Shown here piece by piece: positions 51,201-57,863 of a DNA stretch of 64,000 bases. Made by a program: the position numbers and the translations under genes. Origin of the DNA: Streptomyces venezuelae ATCC 10712 (lineage in GTDB: Bacteria; Actinomycetota; Actinomycetes; Streptomycetales; Streptomycetaceae); NCBI RefSeq assembly GCF_008639165.1, contig NZ_CP029197.1:6328001-6392000 (forward strand), in the 5' to 3' direction. The notes below the pieces were generated by a model that was given only the letters and a program-made list of their open reading frames with translations, was not told the DNA's origin and made no database searches. The first letter of the stretch is position 1; each line of letters starts with the position of its first letter.

Positions 51201-51474
51201 CGGAGGGCTGGAGGTCCTGGTGCACCGGGCCGTCGCCGAACAGCGGGGCGCTGGACGTGTCGCCCGTCACCCGCCCGAGGCTGCGGTGCCGGGTGCCGGC
51301 GAACGCGATCCGGCTGTCACCCGCGTCGGCCGCCTGCGCGGCCACGGGCGCGCCCGGCCGGGCGTCGTCGGGTCCGGTCGCCGCCGTCACCGCGAGCAGG
51401 GGAATCAGCAGCAGCAGCGGCGCGCCGACCAACCCCCAGCGGTGCCGCCGACCGCCGGAGCCACCGGTGCTCAT
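48274..51474 (-). CDS. Membrane-anchored PD40/TolB-type propeller protein with CARDB-like domains
   Basis: A 1066-residue protein. ATG 51474 is used (GAGGTGGA upstream); it puts one membrane segment (LVGAPLLLLIPLLAVTAA) near residue 25 as a signal anchor or uncleaved signal peptide. Residues about 60-640 consist of PD40/WD40-like blades, e.g. NPRLTPDGRSVVFDS, PTVSPEGGRIAYSSDG, PTFSPDGRFLAFTRT and SPAFSPDGLTIAFNR. Then two domains of CARDB/Ig type (VDLAVEAPDALPPLTVGDST and GVTVTAQPNPGYVGG) are joined by a Pro/Thr-rich linker. It lies at the 5' end of the CIS operon and overlaps DUF4255 by 4 nt, so it is made with the particle. It is likely exported; its role in CIS anchoring or wall contact is inferred. 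Confidence 0.85.
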   Translation of the reverse strand: MSTGGSGGRRHRWGLVGAPLLLLIPLLAVTAATGPDDARPGAPVAAQAADAGDSRIAFAGTRHRSLGRVTGDTSSAPLFGDGPVHQDLQPSALGDQLVFASRRDERRPQVYLRAPDGSVLRLTEGMDAANPRLTPDGRSVVFDSAEAATGGGRQRDLWRVRTDGTGLTRLTDTPANEVHPTVSPEGGRIAYSSDGDPLVGRQVYVRPLAGGDATRVTDPANGRATEPVWNPVDDAENRDVIAYTATGSSGPRLRWTDGRADGPLLAGAQANWRTHGAAWLPDGDKLLFLSPDRTCECKGDWNHVFQVPVHSEQVPALILSEDREVGSPTWLGPLEGGGTVVERVSAEGPHAVTLQDVRMDGSDPRDLNLPILNEDPAADTNTDPAKDPLFQPGADYDPWTERQSYTPDGRRIVVTRFEGPKNARIQRIWMADADGTHPAVLPLAGRGEKDWDTDPTFSPDGRFLAFTRTSPGGVGGAAGPSRILVADVATGAITGEIVPPAGETRGQDAQPTWSADGTTLAFTRNHVIDGAGGNKHIWTVPVTDLNRQRDLSAKNCPGACQVIDDSPAFSPDGLTIAFNRKNGAGRIDERNGILLTDLKGDDCRVLLPPAARGLPGACGRELPEAPGPFQPRDAAWTADGKSLVLSARPDREPNSQEKLKVLNIASGELGKLTNDLPGRHKEPTVQQSVDLAVEAPDALPPLTVGDSTDIVVNVVNRGPAASPGTRLTLAPPPGLTVTGITAPGATCAAAELSCVLGVVPPGTTVPVTVTVTGVTPGDQPVDWSVGGAVLDPRPSDNADRTVVPVREAPVTPTPPTPSPSTTTPTPPPPSPTPPPTTTPAPTPPAPRPPAPKAGPGVTVTAQPNPGYVGGRVVVTYTVRNGRNALATGLRLRIGLPAGIPNNGPPPGCDRTWVCALPDLAPGARSVLQVVLSPDKALTGRVTGTLTTTGTDADRRDNTARQRLRILQPRIVAVPPIGKPGFVTSVRGKDFPPGVPVRFAWKPGITAAAAPTVPLPDGTFIGQLLILAKDQTGPRTITASGPGFSPVRTDFLVVSGTIQPPDVVTRR

Positions 51475-51613
51475 CACGGTCCACCTCACAGTCCGGTGCA
51501 GCATCACGTACGTCCGCACCACCCTGCGGCACGGCGGCCGGGGCCCGGCAGGGCCGGGGGGCCGCACCCGGGGGAAACGCGGGCTGCGCTTTCGGGCAGT
51601 GCCCTGCCATGCC

Positions 51614-52348
51614 TCAGATCAGTCCGTTGCGCAGGGCGTAGCCGACCGCGTGGGTGCGGTTGCGCAGTTGCAGCCGGGTGATGACCTCGTGCAGCACGTT
51701 CTTGACGGTCCGTTCGGAGTACGAGGTCTTGCGCGCGATCTCCGCGGTGTCCAGGCCCTCCGACACCAGGCGCAGCATGTCCGCCTCGCGCGGGGCCAGG
51801 GTGGACAGGGACGCGGCGTGCGGGTCGAGCGCCGCCCGCTGGAGGCTGCCGACGTGGGTGAGGAGCTTCGCGAGCAGGTCGCCGGGGAGGACGCCCTCGC
51901 CGTTCGCGATCGCCAGGACCAGCCGGAGCAGCCGGTCCTGGTCGGCCTCGGCGCGCCGCAGCACCGCCGTCACCCCGCATTCGATGGCCCGCTGCAGCGC
52001 GTCGCCCGACTCGAACGTGCCGACCACGAGCCCGGTGCGGGTGCGCGGGTTGTGCCGCAGCCGGTAGAGCAGCGCGGCGGTCTCGTCGTCCACGCTGTCC
52101 ACGGCCACGAGCGACACCTGCGCGGTGTCGGCGTCGGCGGTGTCGACGACCTCGACCTCGGGGCGCCGGCGCAGCTGGTGGACGATGCCGACGTACAGGA
52201 TGGGGTCCGAGGCGTAGACGGCCACCGTGGCCCGACGGACGCCCGGCGGTGCGCTCTGCGCGGTCGGGATGCCGGTGGCGGACCCGGACGCGTCGGAGCC
52301 GGGTATGCCGGGTATGGAGGAGGGGGCGTGGTGCGTGGTGAGGGACAT
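51614..52348 (-). CDS. LuxR-family regulator with degenerate receiver, at the CIS promoter end
   Basis: A 244-residue regulator. ATG 52348 has GAGGA 8 nt upstream. The N-terminal part is receiver-like (VAVYASDPILYVGIVHQL, SLVAVDSVDDETAALLY), but the phosphorylation pocket is poorly conserved: the usual K is replaced near VTAVLRRAEADQ, so it may be phosphorylation-independent. The C-terminus is a clear LuxR helix-turn-helix (LAPREADMLRLVSEGLDTAEIA to RTVKNVLHEVITRLQLRN). It is leftward and upstream of the CIS operon with a 139-bp gap and divergent from the next gene. It probably controls the CIS genes (inference). Confidence 0.87.
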   Translation of the reverse strand: MSLTTHHAPSSIPGIPGSDASGSATGIPTAQSAPPGVRRATVAVYASDPILYVGIVHQLRRRPEVEVVDTADADTAQVSLVAVDSVDDETAALLYRLRHNPRTRTGLVVGTFESGDALQRAIECGVTAVLRRAEADQDRLLRLVLAIANGEGVLPGDLLAKLLTHVGSLQRAALDPHAASLSTLAPREADMLRLVSEGLDTAEIARKTSYSERTVKNVLHEVITRLQLRNRTHAVGYALRNGLI

Positions 52349-52515
52349 GGTCAGGTCCTCTTTCGTGGGAGGCGGGCCGCCGATGAGGGTGCGGCCGCCG
52401 TCAACGGATGGCAGTGTGAAGTGAGTTGAGGTGAGTCCGCCGGGGCACCGGAACTGCCCGGGGGCTTGCCCCCGCGTCCGTGGAGCCGGCCGGGGCGCCG
52501 TCATAGCGTGGAGGG
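52349..52515. promoter_or_regulatory. Divergent promoter region of the LuxR regulator and membrane-protein gene
   Basis: The 167-bp space between the two divergent starts contains GTGAAGTGAGTTGAGGTGAG at about 52418-52437, a run of GTGA-like half sites that could bind a regulator. CATAGC near 52502 could serve the rightward gene as -10. Confidence 0.35.
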
Positions 52516-53853
52516 GTGACGTCTCCCACAGCCTCTCCCAGCCCTGGCGCGGCCGGCCTCGACATACCCGGTGTGTCGGTGACGCCGGGCGGCAGCGCGA
52601 CCACGACCCTGACCGTGCGCAACGACAGCGACATCGTCGAGGCGTACCGCCTGGAAGTCGTCGGCGAATGCGCCGCCTGGACCACGGTGGAACCGGAGGG
52701 GCTCTCGCTCTACCCCGGTACATCGGAGACCGTGACGATCCGGCTCTCCCCGCCCCGCTCGCCGCAGGTGCGGGCGGGGGACGTGCCGCTCGCCGTGCGC
52801 GTCCTGCCGACCGAGCACCCCGAGGCGGTACGGGTCCCCGAAACCACCGTCCACGTCGAGGAGTTCCGGGCGCTGCGCACCGAGCTCGCGCCGCGGCGCC
52901 GGCGCGGCTGGCTCCGCGGCCGGTACCGGCTCGCCGTACGCAACGAGGGCAACGCCCCGGTTCGGGTGGGGTTCACGCCCGGACAGGCGGGCGAGGAGCT
53001 GAACTTCGGCTTCACCCCCGCGTCGGTGCGGCTGGAGCCGGGCGAGTCGACGGAGGTGGGGCTGCGGGTCCGTACGGGCCGGCCGGTGTGGTTCGGCACC
53101 CCGACCACCTGGCCGTTCACCGTCGCCGTCGCCGAGACGGGCGACGGCGAGGACGACGCGGCCGCCGCGGAGCGGACCGATCCCGTCGCCGAGGTCCGGG
53201 CCCCGCTGGACGCGGAGTTCGTCCAGATCCCGATCTTCCCGCGCTGGCTGCTCGTGCTGCTCGCCGCGCTGCTGGCGCTGCTGCTGGCCTGGTTCCTGCT
53301 GGTCCGTCCGGCGGTGCGCAGCACGGCCAAGGAGGCCGCCGACCAGGCCGTGCAGAAGCGACCGGTGCCCAGTGCGCCGCCGAGCGCCGCGCCTCCCGTG
53401 ACCGCCGGTGACGACAAGCCGGGCGGCGGCGGTGCCGCCAAGCCCGGTAAGAGCGGCGGCGGTTCGGGCGGCACGGGTGCGGGCGGCGGGACGGGCGGTC
53501 AGCAGAGCTCGGCCACGATCGACCTCCAGACGGCCGGCGGCCGGACGGAGACCGGCACGTACCAGGTTCCGGCGGGCAAGTCGTTCGGGATCACGGACAT
53601 CGTTGTCGCCAACTTCCAGGGCGACGAGGGTGTGGTGACCATCAACTTCGGTGACCGCAAGATCACGACGATCGCACTGGAGACGTTCCGCAACCAGGAC
53701 TACCACTGGGTCACCCCCATCAACATCACCGAGAGCCAGACTGTGACCGTCCAGGTGACCTGCGCGAAGCCGGGCACTCCCGCGACCGGTCGTCAGGCGC
53801 GGGAATGCCACGAGGTCCTCAACGTGAGCGGTGTGCTCAGCGACCTCAGGTGA
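52516..53853 (+). CDS. Single-pass membrane protein with Ig-like N-terminal domains (CIS-associated)
   Basis: A 445-residue protein read divergently from the CIS operon. GTG 52516 has only a very close GGAG, so the leader may be very short. The N-terminal about 230 residues form Ig-like beta domains (VSVTPGGSATTTLTVRNDSD, YPGTSETVTIRLSPPRSPQV, RYRLAVRNEGNAPVRVGFTP), as in COG1470-type proteins. One membrane helix (PRWLLVLLAALLALLLAWFLL) is at about residues 240-260, followed by a Pro/Gly/Lys linker and a C-terminal beta-rich domain (GTYQVPAGKSFGITDIVVAN). With no signal peptide before the Ig domains, they probably face the cytoplasm and the C-terminus the outside, which would suit a membrane docking site for the cytoplasmic CIS; this topology is inferred. 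Confidence 0.78.
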   Translation: MTSPTASPSPGAAGLDIPGVSVTPGGSATTTLTVRNDSDIVEAYRLEVVGECAAWTTVEPEGLSLYPGTSETVTIRLSPPRSPQVRAGDVPLAVRVLPTEHPEAVRVPETTVHVEEFRALRTELAPRRRRGWLRGRYRLAVRNEGNAPVRVGFTPGQAGEELNFGFTPASVRLEPGESTEVGLRVRTGRPVWFGTPTTWPFTVAVAETGDGEDDAAAAERTDPVAEVRAPLDAEFVQIPIFPRWLLVLLAALLALLLAWFLLVRPAVRSTAKEAADQAVQKRPVPSAPPSAAPPVTAGDDKPGGGGAAKPGKSGGGSGGTGAGGGTGGQQSSATIDLQTAGGRTETGTYQVPAGKSFGITDIVVANFQGDEGVVTINFGDRKITTIALETFRNQDYHWVTPINITESQTVTVQVTCAKPGTPATGRQARECHEVLNVSGVLSDLR

Positions 53854-53975
53854 ACCGAGCGGCACATCTATGGTCGGTCACTTCCGACCCTGCGCAAGGA
53901 ATCCGAAGCGCGGCTGGCCGGAAAGCGATTAAGTGGATAATCAATAAGATGTCCGCTTTCGGACCGTAATCTCAA

Positions 53976-54009
53976 GGGCCGGAGTATGCCGAAAGGCGCA
54001 CTCCGGCCC
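53976..54009 (+). terminator. Terminator after the Ig-domain membrane protein gene
   Basis: GGGCCGGAGT (53976-53985) pairs with ACTCCGGCCC (54000-54009); an inner GCC-GAAA-GGC stacks in it. AGTTCGTACTT follows. Confidence 0.75.
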
Positions 54010-54018
54010 AGTTCGTAC

Positions 54019-54032
54019 TTACTCGCAAGTAA
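54019..54032. promoter_or_regulatory. Dyad TTACTCGCAAGTAA
   Basis: TTACT and AGTAA arms with a 4-nt spacer form a perfect-arm inverted repeat. It is about 160 bp before the gene pair at 54193 and resembles the dyad upstream of the thiolase gene (19152-19165). Likely operator; regulator unknown. Confidence 0.5.
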
Positions 54033-54192
54033 CTGAAAGAGTCCGAATCCCGTGTCCTCGCCACACATGTGACGCGCGGTTACCCCACGGGTGCGAGGGC
54101 TGGCTCGTTCTCGACGACCCGTCACCTTGCGTCCGTCCCCACTTGTAAGGTGCTGCGGGTCTGAAGGTCCGTGTGTTCCCGAAGGAGAGAAC

Positions 54193-54675
54193 GTGCTGTC
54201 AGAGGCATTGACCGTACTGGCCACCACCAGCGGCACGGCAGTGATCCAGGCCGCCGGTACGGATGCGTGGACGGGCCTTCGTGAGCGGGTGGCGCGGCTC
54301 TTCGGACGCAGGAGCGAGCGGGCCGAGCAGGCGACGCTTGAGCGACTGGACCGTACGGCGGCGGAACTGGAAGGGGCCACGGACGACTCCGCGGGACAGA
54401 TTCAGGCCACCCTGCAGATCAATTGGCGTGACCGGCTGGTCGAACTGCTGGAAGAGCTCGACGACACCCAGCGGGACGAGGTCGCGGAGGAGCTCCGGCA
54501 GATCGTGGCGGCGTCCGGCGCTCGGCCGCCCGCGAGCGCTCCGACGGCCGGCGACGGAGGTCTCGCCGTCGGCGGCGACATGAGCATCCGTGCCGACGGC
54601 GGCTCCGTCGCCGCCGGCGTCATCCACGGAGGCGTCACCTTGGGCCCCTCTCAGCCGGGCCGGTCGCAGGGCTGA
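54193..54675 (+). CDS. Small partner protein of the downstream STAND NTPase
   Basis: A 160-residue protein. GTG 54193 has AAGGAGA 4 nt upstream. The N-terminus LSEALTVLATTSGTAVIQAA is hydrophobic and may be a membrane or core helix; the middle is helical and charged (ERLDRTAAELEG, WRDRLVELLEELDDTQRDEVAEELRQIV). The C-terminus has a Gly-rich short repeat, ADGGSVAAGVIHGG. A similar short pattern, ADRNSLVAQQI, begins the downstream NTPase, 50 bp away, so the two probably interact or share a module (inference). I do not recognise a named family. Such small proteins often accompany STAND/NB-ARC genes in Streptomyces. Confidence 0.72.
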   Translation: MLSEALTVLATTSGTAVIQAAGTDAWTGLRERVARLFGRRSERAEQATLERLDRTAAELEGATDDSAGQIQATLQINWRDRLVELLEELDDTQRDEVAEELRQIVAASGARPPASAPTAGDGGLAVGGDMSIRADGGSVAAGVIHGGVTLGPSQPGRSQG

Positions 54676-54725
54676 CCGAACCCGGCGTCCCCGTCACCGA
54701 TCCTCCCGCCGCCGTCGTCGGCACG

Positions 54726-57700
54726 ATGCTGATCGCCGACCGCAATTCGCTGGTCGCTCAGCAGATCGACAGCGTGACGATCAACTACGCCCAGCAGAAG
54801 GTGATCTCCTGGCCTGCCCAGGTCGGAGTGGTACCCGCCCAGGCGGAGTGCTTCCAGCACCGCAGTGAGGTCGACTCGCTCGAAGCCGCGGTGACCGGCG
54901 GCGGAACGGCGGTCCTCTGCCAGGTGCTCTCCGGCACCGGCGGCGTCGGCAAGACCCAGCTGGCCGCCCACTACGCCCGGCGGCAGCAGGTCGCCGGCGG
55001 CGTCGACCTCCTGGTGTGGGTGTCGGCGACCGGTCGCGACGCCGTCCTGTCGGCCTACGGTCAGGCGGCCGCCAAGGTCACCGGCGCCGACGGCGCCGCA
55101 CCCGAACAGGCGGCGGACGAGTTCCTGGTGTGGCTGGGGACCACGGACCGGCGCTGGCTGATCGTGCTGGACGACCTCGCCGACCCCGGCGACATGGCCG
55201 GCCTGTGGCCGCCCCACCGCCCCGCCGGCCAGACGGTGGTGACCACCCGGCGCCGGGACTCCGCACTGGAGAGCGGACGGGAGATGATCGAAGTCGGGCT
55301 CTTCACACCGGAAGAGGCCTTCTCCTACCTGACCGCGACGCTCGCCGCCCGGGCCCAGGGCCAGGACCCGGAACAACTCCGCGGTCTGGCCGAGGACCTG
55401 GGGCACCTGCCCCTCGCCCTGGCGCAGGCCGCCGCCTACATGGTCGACCGGGGGCTCGACTGCGCCGCCTACCGAAGGCGGTTCACGGACCGGCGCCGCC
55501 GCCTCGCCGACAACCTGCCCGAGAGCGGCAGCCTGCCCGACCAGCAGCGCGCCACGGTCGCCACGACCTGGTCGCTGTCGGTCGAGCTGGCCGACCAGCT
55601 CGCACCCGTCGGCCTGGCCCGCCCGATGCTGCAGCTGTGCAGCCTGCTCGACGCCCACGGCATTCCGAAGACCGCGCTCACCAGTGCCCCGGCGCTCTCG
55701 TACCTGTCCGCGTTCCGCACGCGAAGGGTCCCCGGCGCCCGGCCGCCGCTCGGGGCGGCGAGCGGGGACGAGCCGGCAGGCGGGGCGGCGGGCCGCGACG
55801 AGGCGGCCGCGGTGGACGAGGTGGACGCCGACGACGCCCTGTGGTGTCTGTACCGCCTGAACCTCATCGGCAACAGACCCGAGCCCGGGAGTCACGTCCG
55901 CGTCCACGGGCTCATCCAGCGCGCCACCCGTGACCAGCTCCCGCCGGACAGCCTCGACGGCACCGTACGGGCAGCCGCCGATGCCCTCTGCGCCGCCTGG
56001 CCTGCCCGAAGCGCCCTGCCCGCGGCGACGAACAGCCAGGAGGCGTTTCGCGCGAACGCGGACGCGCTGCACGCCCACGCGGCCGAGCGGCTCTGGGCAC
56101 TCGACGCCCACACCGTGCTGACCCGCAGCGCCACCAGCCTCGGAACGGCCGGGCTCACGGCCTCCGCGGCCGCCGCCTTCAAGGAGCTGGCCGTCGCCGC
56201 CGCCCAGCACCTCGGCCCCGGGCACGAGGACACCGTGCAGATCCTGCGCTGGTCCGCCAACTGGCAGTCCCGCTCCGGCGACTTCGTCGGCGCGATCGAG
56301 ACGACGGAAGGCATCCTCGCCGACCAGCTGAGGAGACGGGACGGGGACCATCCCGACACGCTGTCCACCCGCAGTGATCTCGCCGAACTGCTGGGTCAGT
56401 CGGGCGATCGCGAGGGGGCCGTCGCCGTCCTCGAAGAGCTGGCCGCCGACCTGACGCGGCTGACGGGCGAGGACGACCCCGCCGTCACCAGGACCCGTCG
56501 CCGCATCGCCCACTGGATGCAGATCCACTCCGGCGATCACCCGGCGGAGATCGCGGCCCTCGAGGCGGTCCTCGCCGAACAGGTCGCACGGTTCGGTCCG
56601 GAGGATCCCGAGACCTTCGCGACCCGTGGTGCGATCGCCGAGCTGCGCGGGCAGTCGGGCGACCGCGAAGGGGCGATCGCCGGTCTTGAGTCGCTCCTCG
56701 CCGACCAGGTGCGGGCCCGCGGGGAGGACCACAACGACGTCACCGTCACCCGCCGTCGCATCGCCCACTGGCGGCCGGCCGGCGACCTGCGGGAGGCGAT
56801 CGCGACGCTCGAGGACGTCCTGGCCCGTCAGCTGAAGGCCTGGGGACCGGGGGAGAGGACCCTCGCCACCCGCGCCGCGCTCGCCGACCGGAGAGGACAG
56901 GCGGGGGACCGCGCGGGGGCGATCGCGGACCTGCAGGAGATCCTCGCCGACCAGGTGGCTCGGCTGGGCGAGAAGCATCCGCAGGTCATGGCCACCCGCC
57001 GCCACCTCGCCCACTGGCAGCAGTCGGGTGACTCGGCCGCCCGGATCGCGACGCTGGAGGGGATCATCGCGGACCAGCGGGCGACGCTGGGCGCCGAGCA
57101 CGCGAAGACGATCGCCACGCGCGGTGAACTCGCGGACCTGCGGGGTCTGTCGGGCGACATCGCGGGAGCGATCGAGGCGTTCGAGGCCATCCTTTCCGAC
57201 CAGCGGGAGACCGCGGGTCCGCTGCACAAGAAGGTGGTGTCGACCTGTCGTCGCCTCGCCAACTGGTGGGCCCGGTCAGGCGATCACGCCGCGGCCGTCG
57301 CCGTACTGGAGGAGCTCCTCGCCGACCAGGAGAGGGCGCTGGGCGTGGGACACCCGAAGACCATCGCCACCCGTACGTCGATCGCCGACGCGCGGGGGTT
57401 CGGGGGCGATGTCGACGGGGCGATCGCGGCCTTCGAGGCGATACGCCTCGAACATCGGGAGGGCCCCCTGCACCCGACGGTGATCACGACCTGCCGTCGC
57501 ATCGCGTACTGGAGATCCCGGAAGGGGGACGTCTCGGGAGCCATCTCGGTGCTGCAGGAGCTTCTCGTACGGCAGCGGAGAGAAGGGGGGCCGCGGCATC
57601 CGAAGGCCCTCGCCACGGGCCGTGACGTCGTCTACTGGCGCCGGCAGCTCGGGTACTTCCGGAGCGACAGCGGGCCCGTCCAGGAGGCGGCGGCCACGCC

Positions 57701-57863
57701 GGCTCCCGGGCGGTTCGTCCTCCGCTGGCGCGCGGCGGACGGGACTCTGGAGACCATGGAGGGGTTCTCGGACGCGGCTGCCGCGCGCCAGGCCGGGGAG
57801 TGGGCCCGGCGTGGCGGGAAGACCGACGTGGAGGTCGTCGAGGAGGGCGGCCCCTCAGGCTGA
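54726..57863 (+). CDS. STAND/NB-ARC NTPase with C-terminal TPR array
   Basis: A 1045-residue signal-transduction NTPase. ATG 54726 is the first possible start; no strong ribosome site is visible, so coupling to the gene upstream is possible. Walker A is GTGGVGKT (residues 70-77), Walker B is RRWLIVLDDLAD (about 141-152), followed by TTRRRD and a GLPxA-like LPLALAQAAAYM; then a winged-helix region. From about residue 495 to 985, roughly a dozen TPR units of about 42 residues alternate two types: LAELxGQSGDREGA... and RRRIAHWxxxSGD... A small C-terminal domain (FVLRWRAADGTLETMEGF) closes it. STAND proteins sense a ligand with repeats and oligomerise; phage defence, stress or developmental signalling are all possible. 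It converges on the DUF4157 gene with no spacer. Confidence 0.88.
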   Translation: MLIADRNSLVAQQIDSVTINYAQQKVISWPAQVGVVPAQAECFQHRSEVDSLEAAVTGGGTAVLCQVLSGTGGVGKTQLAAHYARRQQVAGGVDLLVWVSATGRDAVLSAYGQAAAKVTGADGAAPEQAADEFLVWLGTTDRRWLIVLDDLADPGDMAGLWPPHRPAGQTVVTTRRRDSALESGREMIEVGLFTPEEAFSYLTATLAARAQGQDPEQLRGLAEDLGHLPLALAQAAAYMVDRGLDCAAYRRRFTDRRRRLADNLPESGSLPDQQRATVATTWSLSVELADQLAPVGLARPMLQLCSLLDAHGIPKTALTSAPALSYLSAFRTRRVPGARPPLGAASGDEPAGGAAGRDEAAAVDEVDADDALWCLYRLNLIGNRPEPGSHVRVHGLIQRATRDQLPPDSLDGTVRAAADALCAAWPARSALPAATNSQEAFRANADALHAHAAERLWALDAHTVLTRSATSLGTAGLTASAAAAFKELAVAAAQHLGPGHEDTVQILRWSANWQSRSGDFVGAIETTEGILADQLRRRDGDHPDTLSTRSDLAELLGQSGDREGAVAVLEELAADLTRLTGEDDPAVTRTRRRIAHWMQIHSGDHPAEIAALEAVLAEQVARFGPEDPETFATRGAIAELRGQSGDREGAIAGLESLLADQVRARGEDHNDVTVTRRRIAHWRPAGDLREAIATLEDVLARQLKAWGPGERTLATRAALADRRGQAGDRAGAIADLQEILADQVARLGEKHPQVMATRRHLAHWQQSGDSAARIATLEGIIADQRATLGAEHAKTIATRGELADLRGLSGDIAGAIEAFEAILSDQRETAGPLHKKVVSTCRRLANWWARSGDHAAAVAVLEELLADQERALGVGHPKTIATRTSIADARGFGGDVDGAIAAFEAIRLEHREGPLHPTVITTCRRIAYWRSRKGDVSGAISVLQELLVRQRREGGPRHPKALATGRDVVYWRRQLGYFRSDSGPVQEAAATPAPGRFVLRWRAADGTLETMEGFSDAAAARQAGEWARRGGKTDVEVVEEGGPSG

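Larger units (their letters stand above)
53854..54192. other. 339-bp intergenic region, locally AT-rich
   Basis: No gene. Around 53930-53970 the sequence is AT-rich for this genome (GATTAAGTGGATAATCAATA). It carries the terminator at 53976-54009, a dyad at 54019-54032 and probably the promoter of the downstream gene pair. Confidence 0.7.
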
